Assembly (NCBI GenBank): GCA_051453625.1
Contig: JBOZIK010000001.1
Location: forward strand, 191,176,426-191,240,425
Source of the DNA: Welwitschia mirabilis
Lineage: Eukaryota > Gnetophyta > Gnetopsida > Welwitschiales
Reading direction: 5' to 3'
Length of the DNA: 64,000 nucleotides
How positions within the stretch are numbered: the first letter of the stretch is position 1; each line of letters begins with the position of its first letter. A program made the position numbers and the translations under genes. Positions 12,701 to 24,848 of this stretch are shown piece after piece. The notes under the pieces are model-generated. The model had not been told where the DNA came from and made no database searches. It saw only the letters and a program-made list of their open reading frames with translations.

Positions 12701-14236
12701 AAGTGCTTTCATTATCATTTTATGTAATGGTTATGATTAAGTACACCTATGATCTTTTAAAGAAAAGTTATGCTTATTTTAAGTATGATTATTAAATTCA
12801 TGTTTACTTAAGGTCTTTGATTTTGATAAATATGGATGAAAACATGGAATCTATTTTCATCTTATGTTTCTTATGTTTAAATCATTTGATAGGGACAAGA
12901 TGTTTTTTGATGAGGCTAATAAGCTAATTACCCCTCTTATGTACATTAAAAAATAAATATGAGAAGAAGTATAGAAGGAAAAATAACATCTCTTCTCTAA
13001 AATCATATCTTATTAATGACTTAATTGGGTTTAGTTAACTATGTTGAGTCTATAGATGCTTTCTGGTAATGTGGCTTTAATGATCTACTTATGATATAAT
13101 CAACTACATCAGAGCCATAGATGCTCATTGACAATGTTGCACTAATTTTTCACTAAACAACATACTTAACTTTGTTGAAAGAAAATTTTATAATACTACA
13201 TGCCTAATATGATTTAAAATAATCAGAACAAAGAACATGTATACTAGTAGAAAAGGAAAATAAAGGAAAGAAAAACTGGGAATTGAAGGCCTTCCAAGTT
13301 TTATCATCTTTAAATTTTATACTTAAGATTTCTACTAATTTTTGAATTCTTGTAAGTTATTTGATCAATACTATTCTTATTTTATGTCAAGATCCGTTAG
13401 ATGTCAAGATCCATTAAAAAATACAAAAATATAATAATTTCATTAACCTAAGTAGGTTGTCCTTTTTATTTATAAATTGTATAATTGAGACCTTTACATA
13501 TTATCATTCTCATCATCCATTCCACTTCAACCACATTTCATGTGAAATAACATCATAAGACATAACTATTTTTATATATTAATCTTTTACTTTGCATTTT
13601 AGAAAGAAATAAAAAGTGGTAATCTCTCATTAGATAGTTTGTCCTTTTTCCTGCACGATATCTTAGTTAGATTTCTTTCGTCTTTGTCTTTCAATAAAAA
13701 TGCATGTCTAGATAAAATTTCCTAAGGATATGTTCTTAAAGTTATATTAATGCTTTCTATCATAAAACTTTAAAAACAAAGTTTAGTTTTTATTAGGGTT
13801 ATGGCATCTATTTTCCATAGAATTTTTATGATTTTGATGCCTTATTTTTAAAAATTGATCATAAATTTTTTAAAATATATATCATCTTTTACCCTTGAGT
13901 ATTTTTACTTAGATAAATTTTCCATGTTGAGAATTTCATTATCAAGTTTTTGCTAAGAATATAGTAAAATATTGATTAGGAGGTGTGGTAATATGCAAAA
14001 ATCAACATTCTAATCAAGTTATTTGATCAACTTAGATTAATAGAAGATATTAAAATAATTTTTATATCATGAATTTATGTCTTCTTCTTCTTCTTCTTCT
14101 TCTTCTTCTTCTTCTTTTGTTAATTAACTTTTCTTTTTTCTTTTCAATTTTAGACTATCTACTATATTCTAAAGGACATACTAAAATATGAAGATCATGA
14201 AGATAAAACTATCAGTGCTATTGTTTAAATCACTAG
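12700..14236 (+). other. 3' non-coding region of pol copy 2
   Basis: A+T-rich sequence between the end of pol and the LTR. The first 900 bp repeat the region after copy 1. A (CTT)12 run lies at 14,081-14,116. No reading frame longer than 60 codons and no envelope-like gene was seen; Athila elements often carry an extra ORF here, but none is readable. Confidence 0.5.
14081..14116 (+). repeat. (CTT)12 microsatellite
   Basis: Twelve uninterrupted CTT units, just upstream of the LTR. Confidence 0.95.
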
Positions 14237-15358
14237 TGTTGCGAGTCCTTTAAAGTAAAACATTTTAATTTTTATATTTTACACTTATCACGAAAAAATA
14301 AGCATAGTGTAGTTATTGGCTTAATTAAATTCTACATAAAAATTAACTAACATTTTAAATGACATATGGCAGTGACACAAAAGACATGTAGCATTAATAT
14401 GTGATAGTTTTACATGAGATGAAATGGGAGAAACATAATAATTTTAGTGGTTGATAGAAGCATCGACATCTAGAAGCCATATGTTAAAGTCATCATGATG
14501 ATTCTTACTTAATGCAAGAAGATAAAGACTCTACCTAAACCTACAGGACAAACTTTGTAATGGTCCATCTAATACTACAAGACAAAGGCTTTCTACCACC
14601 TTCATCCTATTCTTACTTATAAAAGGGTCTTGAGACCTCATTTGTAAGGATCCTTTGATTGGTGAAGTAGTAGAATTCTTAGCTTGTCCTAGGGGACATG
14701 GCCTTCTAAGTACCTTCTTTTATAATGGACTTATTTTAAGGATATTTGAGGAGTTCATACTAGCATTTTTCTTCCCTTAATGTAATATGTTTTTACGATT
14801 TAATAGAGAGTATTTGTTTAATTTTAATTTTAATTTCAAAATATATTTTCTCTTATAATACTTAATCAAAAACTATAATATTCACTTATTTTGTTAACTG
14901 AGAAAATTTTATAAGTTAGTTGGTTTTAGTTACTTTTATTTGATAGCTTTTAAGTACTAAAAGTCCTCACTCTCCATATTGATTAAATAGCTATGAAGGA
15001 CCAAATGACTATTGAATTCATCAATTATAATATGATAAATGAGATTATTTCACTATTACTTAATCCATCATTACTTGATAGTTTAAGCTATGTTTCAAGA
15101 ATTCATAGGATATCATTAGAGTGAAGGATTGTTTAAGGACAAATTGAGGTAAAGCCTTGGAGCTCATTTGTTTTACTACTTTTCTAATTGAAGTTCCATT
15201 GTCATTCTCAAAAATCTTGGTTTTTTCATTTATTTGTATTGTAATTTTAATTTAAGTAATATTTGTGTAATTTTTGTTAAATTATCATAATTATCCCTAT
15301 GGAAGAATGATACTAGGTATTCACCTAGTTTATTTTAGTTTAACTATACTATAAAACA
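14237..15358 (+). mobile_element. LTR of an Athila/Tat-type element (probable 3' LTR of copy 2)
   Basis: It aligns in opposite orientation with 3,175-5,235. It begins TGTTG and ends AAAACA, contains TATAAAAG at 14,618, the TAATGTAATAT block after it, and the ATTATCCC block near the end that is typical of U5 in this lineage. No convincing primer site follows 15,358, which favours a 3' LTR or a truncated remnant over a 5' LTR. The boundaries come from aligning the two copies. Confidence 0.65.
14618..14625 (+). promoter_or_regulatory. TATA box of the plus-strand LTR
   Basis: TATAAAAG followed by GGTCTTGAGACC. It is conserved with the inverted copy at 3,904-3,911. The element transcript would start about 30 bp downstream. 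Confidence 0.6.
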
Positions 15359-15429
15359 AATAGATGCAATAGTGTTCAAATGACTAATATTTAGTGCATG
15401 AATTTATTTAGATAATACACAAAATACAT

Positions 15430-17960
15430 ATGATATATCAGGTCTAGTATTTTAACATAAATGATTCTACCAATTATTAATCTATATTTAGTTTTGTTTC
15501 TAATTCTAAGTGTTTATGAGTACTAATTTTTCATTCTATCCCAAATGTGTAATAACTTATTTGATCTTTTTTAGTTCAAATTTCTAAATAAAGTCTCTAA
15601 TGTACTTTCTTTGAGTTACAAATATTTCTTCCTTCCTTTGCTAAATTTTTACACAAAGGTAAAATCTAGCTAATTCTATATCATAAATTGTAAATACCAT
15701 ATTTAAAGAAATATTTATATAGTTCACTTCCACTTCATCATTATCAGTTATCAACATCTAATCTATATAAACCACTGTATATATAGATTCATCTTTATTA
15801 TATTTAATGAATAGTATAGAATCTACATCGTGAAAGTAACATAGTTTAAATTTAATGATACTCAAGTAATTGGTAAGATTTATATACCATTCTCTTAAAG
15901 CTTTTTCTATCTCATATGATGACTTAATAAGTCTGCATAATTTTTGTTGTCTTTCTTTGAGTTTAGAACCATAAGACTACATAATATATATTTTATCTTT
16001 TATATTTTCATTAAAAAAGGAAGTTTCTATTCCTAATTGATGAATTTTCCATTCCTTCTGAGCTACTACTATAATCCTAATTCTGATAGTATCCCATTTA
16101 GTTATAAGTGCAAATATTTTATTATAGCATAATTATTTTTTTGATATAGGCCTATAGTACCAAGCTAAAATTTGTATCATTCAAGAGTATTTGCTTTTAT
16201 GCTTATTATTATAAATCTATATTTTAAGCTACATGGTGCAAGCTAATGAAAGATTAACCAACTCACATGTACCATTTTTCACACATGCATTATATTATTT
16301 TTTTCATAATGTAAACTTAGTGATTATGTAGAATAACATCTTTGAAAGAGATTAATACACCATCAAAGGTTAGATAAAGCTCCTCATCATTACTAAGATA
16401 TGCATAAGAGCTTTTCCTAGTTCTAATTGTAACCAAATAAACTATCTTAATCTTTATGAATGACCATCATTCTTACTAGGAAAGATTAATAAGTTAATAC
16501 TATAATCATATTTGTATGTACTAGGTATATGAAAATGCTTAAGTTCCGTACTGGACAAATATTTTTAGTTAGAAGAAATTAATAAATTGAAACTAGTTGA
16601 AATGTTTGCCTCCTCACTCATAGGACATTAAGCATCTAATATTTTCATAGAATAAGAGGATGGATTTATCTTGGAGAGACCAAGCTAAGAATTACTCTAT
16701 GAAGTTTTATAAAAGATGATATTATAAGATATGATGATCTTGTGATACTCGAAAATGTACATAGCATATCCTTTTTAGATAATTGGATATCACACAAATA
16801 TGTTGACATGACAATATTTTCCAAGATTATCATGATGTCTGATAGGAATATAGACTTAGAAATTACATCCAAAAACACATAAAAATAAATCCAATTAGGC
16901 TTACATCCATTTCATTTTTTACTAGAGAATACACAATGTTTAAAAGAATAACCAATACAATTGTTAAAATAGGTCATGGTACTAATAAATTCATCTATGA
17001 AATAGTTTTTGTAACTATTAAAGTACATGATTAAACAATTCCTATCCATTGTGATCTAATTAAATCATTTAGTAATTTCAATTTGTTGAGCTATTCCTAG
17101 ACATGTTTTTAGATGATGAATGCCTTTTAAAGTGAGAAAGTCCTTAAAATTTCTTAATGTGTATTCATCATCATTTTTAGAATGGAAACTCTTAATCTTA
17201 TTATCAATTTTATTTTTTATTTTTTCTTTGAAAATATTAAAAATATTCAAATTTTAATCACATCATATACAACCAATTCATTCATGAAAAATGTTCTATG
17301 AATGATATAAAGTAGTGATATTCTTGAAGTTTAGTGATGAACATAAGATCACATAAATCATTGTAAATGAATATAATTTTTTGATTATCGTGCCACTTAC
17401 TTGTAAAGAAATGTTATTATATTGATTTACCTACTAAACATGTTTTACATTAAGGAAGTCATGTGAAATGAAGGATAAAATTCAATGTCCATTCTCATGC
17501 ATTGTAGTCAAAGAATGAGGACCAAGATGATTCGAGTAAGAATGTTACATAAGTGATGGATAAACATCTTCTTGTGGGCTATAATAGGAAATCTCATGAA
17601 TACTAACACATCCTTAAAGATGCATTATTTTTCTATCCATGTAGACTTTCATGACAAGGTTTTGAATAGCATCAAAAATGTTAATGGAATCCTATATCCT
17701 GGAGATTAAATGATCTTCTCTAACTAGTAAAAATAGAGAAAAGATGAGGCCTTAGAGTGGAAACATATAGAACATAAGAGAGTTTTACTACGAGAGAGAA
17801 GGTAATTAAAAAGTAATATACCATGACCTTATATAGGAATATGAGTTCTATCTTTTAAGCAAACTGGGCTAGGTTATGTTATAAAATCATTAAAATAGGC
17901 ATTCTTACATGTCACATTCCTAGATGAATTAGTATCTAGAATTCAAAATTTGTCATGAGG
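15430..17960 (-). pseudogene. pol: Ty1/copia gag-pol remnant: protease, integrase, RT
   Basis: Minus-strand landmarks in order: a protease-like ILDTNSSRNVTC (about 17,950; DTG/DSG changed to DTN), HIPIxGHGI and the CIFKD block (to about 17,600), integrase zinc-finger end CKTCLVGK (about 17,450), integrase core (YFISFIEHFS about 17,310, then a 61-codon open piece 17,250-17,065), the VFGC and KGYAMY blocks (about 16,880-16,760), RT start (TKWDTIR about 16,110, KIHQLGIETSFFNEN), the ALREWY block, and a YID-stop-ML box where YVDDML is expected (about 15,775), ending with FVTQRKYIRDF (about 15,610). The order protease-integrase-RT is diagnostic of copia, since gypsy places integrase last. RNase H and the 3' LTR are absent; the sequence stops near the Athila/Tat LTR end at 15,358. 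Clade not resolved. Confidence 0.78.
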
Positions 17961-18639
17961 TATGTTCCATTCATGTAAATAACTTTAAAACAATTCATTG
18001 TATTCATAATATTTAGTATTATCAAGAGAACCAAAGTTATTGATAATTATACTTACCTTAGGTGTAGCTTTAATTTTATTCCAAGATAACCAACAATAAT
18101 TAATAGTATAACTTATCTTCTATAATCCAAATACTAAGATGTACTCTTATTTGAAGTAACATTATTCGAATGTAATTCTTGTTTAGCTAAAACTGATAGC
18201 ATGAAGGGGGTAAAACTTCTTGCTATTTCTAAGAAAGTTTATCCCTGTCATGATGCTTGACATTAGGATGGTTTTTACTTGAAGAATGTTTATTATAACA
18301 TGATTCCATATTAGGATCACTCTAAATGCAGATTTAGAGGATGTTGTAAGGTAAAATTTTCCATATTTAAAAGAATTATTGGAGCGTGTTTTAGGATTAT
18401 CTAACATGCTTTTAGTAGAATAGTAATAAAAGCTAATTTATAATCATGGATAATTAAAAGGGTATAGTTTTTCATACTTTCTAACTCTTTTTGGATGATT
18501 TTCTAAGGATGATCCATTTGTGATCTAGTTGCTAAATATCTAATAGATAACTAATAAGTTTAACACCATAAAAGCTCTTAAGACAATACCTTCACATTAA
18601 TTATGAGAGTCAATATGATCATTAGGAATGTCTTAGAGA
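17960..18639 (-). other. Possible gag part of the copia remnant, then unassigned
   Basis: The stretch lies directly upstream, on the minus strand, of the copia protease. A 74-codon open piece (18,407-18,183) has no motif I can name; by position it could be degraded gag. No 5' LTR of this copia element was recognised before LTR A starts at 18,640. Confidence 0.3.
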
Positions 18640-19126
18640 TGTTCATGATGCATTAGAACTACAAACTTAATTTGATGATTAAATGATAATTATGAAAGGA
18701 AAAATAAAGGATTTAGAAGTATCATCACTCCCTAGTCATCTAGGTGAAGGAATGATATGAGCATATTTTGACTAGATTTACAAAGGATGATATGGCAAGG
18801 TTTTAGTGGATGGTTACATATGGACAATCACTCCTCTATCACATCTATATGGAGTAGTGTTAATCAGTAAAGTTTTAGTGCCAATCATTCTATCTTAAGT
18901 TCTTACATCAATTAGAAGAAGTAGGCATGTTATACCAACTGGCCTTTACATATCATAACTAAAATGAATAACAATAATGGATATTAATTAATAAAAATGA
19001 ATAAACCTATAGAACAGATTCATTTCAAAACTAATAAATATTCATTACATTTATTAATAAATTTATATTGTAATTGCCCACTTATCACTAACTTATTGCT
19101 CTACCTGTCTGTCATCTATTCAAACC

Positions 19127-19135
19127 TATAAAAAA
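19127..19135 (+). promoter_or_regulatory. TATA box of LTR A
   Basis: TATAAAAAA preceded by CAAACC and followed by TCCCTTAGGCATTTC. The same context occurs in LTR B (with the box decayed to TGTAAGAAA near 25,190) and inverted at 61,656-61,663. Confidence 0.55.
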
Positions 19136-19176
19136 TCCCTTAGGCATTTCATTTATTCATCCTTCTTTTTATTGAA

Positions 19177-19850
19177 NNNNNNNNNNNNNNNNNNNNNNNN
19201 NNNNNNNNNNNNNNNNNNNNNNNNNNNNNNNNNNNNNNNNNNNNNNNNNNNNNNNNNNNNNNNNNNNNNNNNNNNNNNNNNNNNNNNNNNNNNNNNNNNN
19301 NNNNNNNNNNNNNNNNNNNNNNNNNNNNNNNNNNNNNNNNNNNNNNNNNNNNNNNNNNNNNNNNNNNNNNNNNNNNNNNNNNNNNNNNNNNNNNNNNNNN
19401 NNNNNNNNNNNNNNNNNNNNNNNNNNNNNNNNNNNNNNNNNNNNNNNNNNNNNNNNNNNNNNNNNNNNNNNNNNNNNNNNNNNNNNNNNNNNNNNNNNNN
19501 NNNNNNNNNNNNNNNNNNNNNNNNNNNNNNNNNNNNNNNNNNNNNNNNNNNNNNNNNNNNNNNNNNNNNNNNNNNNNNNNNNNNNNNNNNNNNNNNNNNN
19601 NNNNNNNNNNNNNNNNNNNNNNNNNNNNNNNNNNNNNNNNNNNNNNNNNNNNNNNNNNNNNNNNNNNNNNNNNNNNNNNNNNNNNNNNNNNNNNNNNNNN
19701 NNNNNNNNNNNNNNNNNNNNNNNNNNNNNNNNNNNNNNNNNNNNNNNNNNNNNNNNNNNNNNNNNNNNNNNNNNNNNNNNNNNNNNNNNNNNNNNNNNNN
19801 NNNNNNNNNNNNNNNNNNNNNNNNNNNNNNNNNNNNNNNNNNNNNNNNNN
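19177..19850. other. 674-N assembly gap inside LTR A
   Basis: It lies directly upstream of a CT microsatellite. The aligned part of LTR B (about 25,235-25,400) is only about 170 bp, so the gap either holds a long expansion or is oversized. Confidence 0.8.
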
Positions 19851-19916
<66 letters not shown>

Positions 19917-19922
19917 ATATAC

Positions 19923-19966
<44 letters not shown>
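19851..19966 (+). repeat. Compound (CT)n-(CATA)n-(TA)n microsatellite
   Basis: About 32 CT units (19,851-19,914), then CATA units, then about 15 TA units to 19,966. The left edge touches an N gap, so the CT length is a minimum. At the aligned place LTR B has only TTATCTCTCTATATC. Confidence 0.95.
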
Positions 19967-19968
<2 letters not shown>

Positions 19969-20341
19969 TAATGTTGATTAATACTATTCTAGATTAATTC
20001 TGATTTTGACATAGAGCATAGAGACTAACTTGAGTAATAACAAGTTAGTAAATTTATTAATTAACTGTATTTAGGACATTAAATTTTATTTCATGTTTAT
20101 TTCTATTGCATTGCATTCTATATCATCATTTGTATTTCTTATTTTCTTTTTTAGATATTAAAAATATTATTTTTTCTTTTATTTTAAATAAATTACTCTT
20201 TTAATATTCCTTTGTTTGCCTTACTAGTTTATGACATTTTGGGTGGCATCTTATACTAGCATATGTTATGTGATAAGACTACAGGCTTAACTAATAAGTG
20301 AAGAAATATTTTATTAATACGTGCTTAAGAGATGAACATTT

Positions 20342-20360
20342 TAGTATCATTGCTAGCTAA
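20342..20360 (+). other. Decayed primer binding site (tRNA-Asp type)
   Basis: TAGTATCATTGCTAGCTAA starts three bases after the LTR A end. It fits TGGCGCCGTTGCCGGGGA with most differences being C-to-T or G-to-A. This orients the element on the plus strand. Confidence 0.5.
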
Positions 20361-23300
20361 GAGTTCAAGATTAAAATGCTAATTCTCATTACACAAGTGA
20401 ATAACTTAATTTCAAGATTATTTAAATGTGTATTGTTGTATCTATAGTTTTGTTCAGTGTTGTATCTATACTTTTTCTTTCTTTTACTTGTATTTCAATT
20501 CTTATTTTATCTTTATCATTGATTTACTTTTCACATAAACTTAGGGATTATCACTATTAAAACAAATTTAACCTATACTTTTTACTTTGTATGATTTGAG
20601 TAAGTGCTACATTTATTATTGGTATAATCTACTTCTTGTACTTCATGTGCTCTAGAAGACTGTTTCTAGTTGAATGTATAGAAGCTTGTTTAATATTTTT
20701 ATAATCGTGCATGGTGATGATAAAGAAAAATAGAGAAAATAATTTCATTAAGAAAAATATCAAATAAATTTTTGGTTGATATTAATATAATAACTAAAGG
20801 TGAGAAAGAAAAATTTATATGAAGAGTAGATCAAGACATCTTTTTCCTTTTATTTCTAATAATTTGTAAAGTTTTTTTCTTAATGTTTCTTTCTCATATA
20901 CTTCCATTTAAATGCTACTTACTATGTAAATAAATTCTTCTTGTTCTCCTTTTTTCACATACTACAATGGGTAAATGAATAATACTATGTGAAATCCTTG
21001 TTTAAAAAGGAAACATTTACCATTATAGATTTTTTTAAACTAGAAATTGGATTCTTTCCTCTTTTCAACCTTCATTTAGAAATGATGATGAGTTATAATG
21101 TTGTATGAGTTTTCTATCATTTAAAGAAGAATTTTTTAATCGATTCAGCAAATTTCAATCTCCTTTCATAGGAGAATATGAAGAAGAAATGATTTCCTAT
21201 ACAAATCCTTTTATCAATGTGAAAGCTAAAGTAATAGATTTAATAAGCATGTGGAGAAATAACTAGGATTTATCACATAAATAAATAGGAAAAAACAACA
21301 TTCCTAACACTACACCACTATGTCTACTATCTCTTACCTTGAGAATGATGTGGAAAAAATTGAAACTGCTACATAGAATAGCACTAAATGATGATGATTA
21401 AATTATAGAACTAAATGATGTAATTTTGGATTAATTTCTAATGTTCCATCCTCTAGAAGATAATGTAAAAACAAAAATATTTTAACTCAACAAATAAACA
21501 AGAATGATAAGGATACTATTTCAACAGATGATGATATAGAGATATTAGATTATTATCCCAATATCCACTTAATTTTGAAATATCAATGTGAAAAATAAGT
21601 ATTAACCCTAGAGAAATCCAAAAAATTTCCTAATACATAAGGAATATTATAATTACATTTTTCTCTATGAGATTTTTAATGAATCTAATGACTTAGGGGA
21701 TGATGATATTTAACAAAAAAAAACATAAAAATAATGAAGAAAAGGAGGATAATGAATAACTCATACATATTTAAAAAAAACATAATAGAGGATAGGCTTA
21801 CAACATTCACTAAAACAATCAAACTTAAAAAGTCTAATTGTATTAAGAATATTTTACTATATATTCCAGTTGTCCTTCTAGATAAAACTCAAATTACCAT
21901 CATTTCTTTGACTTTAAATTCAATGCTACCTTATGCTTTTAATAATTTTATACTTTTGAAAAACATTATTTGTACTTTCTTTAAATCTTGAATTAGGGAA
22001 AACCTTACCTTCTTAATGAAAATTCATGCCTTGAATTAAATGTTAAAAAACTTATTAATTAAATTAAACATATCCTAATCAATAATCCTAAGAAGCTTTC
22101 TAATATTTCTTGTATCCATCCTTTCTTTTTTAGTAGTACTATTAACTTCACTAACTATCAATTACATATTAATTATGAAATGGAAATTATGCTTATAAAA
22201 GTTTGAATGAAATTGATAAGAGATTGTTTAACATTTAAATATACTAATTCTTTTTCTTTTATTTCCTTACTAAAATTTGTGTAGTTAAGGTACTATTAAG
22301 ATATTTCATTCAATACCACTTGCTTTTCTTCAAAAATTTTCATACACCTTTCATATTATATCAATTGGTTTTTAAATGGTTTGATCCTTATTTTTTAGAG
22401 AAATTACATTGTAATGGCTTATTTGAGATTTTTAAATCAAAATATAATGAAAATAAAAGGTTAGTAAACAATGGTAAAACTATACTAGTTACCTAATGAT
22501 TATCATTACATCCTAAACATGATAGAAGTAATTGAATTGCAATTCCTCTTAACCAATAGGAGGGTTTTTCCTTCACCATTATTCATATTAGCTAGATTAT
22601 TTGGTTGAGTTATTTTACTACTTAATTATTTCTTTACTTGGTTTTATGTTGAATTCCATTTGAATTTTTATGAAAGTAATTTTACTTTGAGCATTGGATT
22701 TCACCCCATCTTAACACTTCCATGTCTATGAACTTTCTCTTAAAATAACAATGTCTACGTTATCTTATTACAATGTTAATTATGTAAACTTAGATGCTTC
22801 TTTTTAATCTATGTACATATTTAGTTTACCATTCTAATGATTAATCAATACTTTAAAAATATTTTAGAAATATAATTTATTTAAAAATAAAAAAATAAAA
22901 ATTAAGAGGAAGTAAATTGATGCATCTCCTAACTCTCATTATTAATGTCATGATGTCTTACTACAAATATTTCCCTAGAAGGGCCTTTGTTAATTAAATA
23001 TGATAGTTGTAAAAAATCCACCAAAGGATCATTTGGTGATGACTAACTTTAGCTTATGGGTTCTTCTCTACTTATAGTGATTGCACTCCCTTCATTATGA
23101 TAAATGATGTTTTTCATTACCTTGTTCACTTGATTCTTTATAACTCCATAGTCATGCCTTCATGAAAACTTACAATACATTGGTTATTGAATGGTAAATG
23201 GATAAGTTTTTATTTACTATCATATTTAATGATTAGATTGAATCATGGTCCTAACATTACATTAATGCTTTTTAAGGTAATTATTAGATGTTATCATAAT

Positions 23301-24848
23301 AATTTTTTTTTCCCATGATTCTCTATGTCATTTAGCATTGAATCATGCATCTATAATGTCAAATGATTTTATGACATATAACAATGGGTCTTCTTAGGAT
23401 AGAATTTAGGAAATAATAGTTAATATCCTACATGTTAATTTCTATCCATTTTTACTTAGTCTTTTTATATTATTTTTCTTTATTCATTTTAAATTCATTT
23501 TTGCATTCATTATTATTCCTTATAGGGCTAACATCATTCTTGTTAAATAACTTGTAATTTTCTACACTTACTTTATGTCAGTGATCTTTGCTTTTTCATA
23601 CTATTATTTTTACTATTATTCATTATTTTCACATTTTTCCTGCTTCCTTTTTCATCTTAAGTGTGATCCCTAGTTTTCAATTTTTTTCCTTCTCTATTTT
23701 TCTTCTTTATATGTATTTTTATTTTATGACATCTAGTTTTTACTCTTTTTTTAGCTAGCCTCTTTCCTTTGATTAATCTTTCTATTATTTTTACTACCCT
23801 TNNNNNNNNNNNNNNNNNNNNNNNNNNNNNNNNNNNNNNNNNNNNNNNNNNNNNNNNNNNNNNNNNNNNNNNNNNNNNNNNNNNNNNNNNNNNNNNNNNN
23901 NNNNNNNNNNNNNNNNNNNNNNNNNNNNNNNNNNNNNNNNNNNNNNNNNNNNNNNNNNNNNNNNNNNNNNNNNNNNNNNNNNNNNNNNNNNNNNNNNNNN
24001 NNNNNNNNNNNNNNNNNNNNNNNNNNNNNNNNNNNNNNNNNNNNNNNNNNNNNNNNNNNNNNNNNNNNNNNNNNNNNNNNNNNNNNNNNNNNNNNNNNNN
24101 NNNNNNNNNNNNNNNNNNNNNNNNNNNNNNNNNNNNNNNNNNNNNNNNNNNNNNNNNNNNNNNNNNNNNNNNNNNNNNNNNNNNNNNNNNNNNNNNNNNN
24201 NNNNNNNNNNNNNNNNNNNNNNNNNNNNNNNNNNNNNNNNNNNNNNNNNNNNNNNNNNNNNNNNNNNNNNNNNNNNNNNNNNNNNNNNNNNNNNNNNNNN
24301 NNNNNNNNNNNNNNNNNNNNNNNNNNNNNNNNNNNNNNNNNNNNNNNNNNNNNNNNNNNNNNNNNNNNNNNNNNNNNNNNNNNNNNNNNNNNNNNNNNNN
24401 NNNNNNNNNNNNNNNNNNNNNNNNNNNNNNNNNNNNNNNNNNNNNNNNNNNNNNNNNNNNNNNNNNNNNNNNNNNNNNNNNNNNNNNNNNNNNNNNNNNN
24501 NNNNNNNNNNNNNNNNNNNNNNNNNNNNNNNNNNNNNNNNNNNNNNNNNNNNNNNNNNNNNNNNNNNNNNNNNNNNNNNNNNNNNNNNNNNNNNNNNNNN
24601 NNNNNNNNNNNATAAACAATGTATTAAAATAGCTTCTGTCCTTGTTATTTAATTAATTTTCATCCAAGCTATCTTTCTCCCCTATTTTCATGATAATTCA
24701 AGATAAATTGAACCATTCAATAAGGGTTATAATTGAATTTTTAATTTGGGAATGAATTTTGGTAAAAATCGTACTTTAGGAAGAAACCATTTTCTATAAT
24801 ATTGTATTCTTTACAATTTAATGATAAAATTTTGAGTTACATTACACA
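20361..24848 (+). mobile_element. Interior of the LTR A / LTR B element, no domain recognised
   Basis: A+T-rich, with only short open pieces. A stretch near 21,130-21,210 (EEFFNRFSKFQ...YEEEM) and an 85-codon open piece (21,734-21,991) look like coding remnants, but I cannot match them to gag or pol. No RT, RNase H or integrase motif was seen in any frame I read. An 810-N gap (23,802-24,611) hides part of it. Either pol has decayed beyond reading by eye or this is a non-autonomous element. Confidence 0.4.
23802..24611. other. 810-N assembly gap
   Basis: Ns only. No repeated sequence is visible at its edges. Long open frames spanning it are artefacts. Confidence 0.9.

Larger units (their letters stand above)
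18640..20338 (+). mobile_element. LTR A (5' LTR) of an Athila/Tat-like element
   Basis: It aligns with LTR B (24,849-25,867). Shared blocks are the start TGTTCATGATGCATT (B: TGTTTCGAATGCATT), GGATGGTTACAT, TTGTAATTG.CCA, TATAAAAAATCCCTTA, TTAATACT.TTCTAGATTAA, and the end block CTTATGTGATAAGA...GGCTTAA.TAATAAGTGAA. It ends in GATGAACA. Without the 674 Ns it is about 1.03 kb, like LTR B. It carries long CT and TA microsatellites beside the gap. A primer-site remnant follows at once, making this the 5' LTR. No clean target-site duplication was seen at the outer ends. Confidence 0.65.

Noticed and set aside
16666-16878. 70-codon minus-strand ORF
   Set aside because: A frame shadow of the copia integrase end; the homologous peptide (VFGC, KGYAMY) is in another frame of the same strand.
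19149-19981. Open frames of about 260 codons on both strands
   Set aside because: They consist of an N gap plus CT and TA microsatellites giving Arg-Glu or Leu-Ser repeats; not genes.
23657-24632. Open frames of 287-320 codons on both strands
   Set aside because: They run through an 810-N gap and have no real coding sequence.
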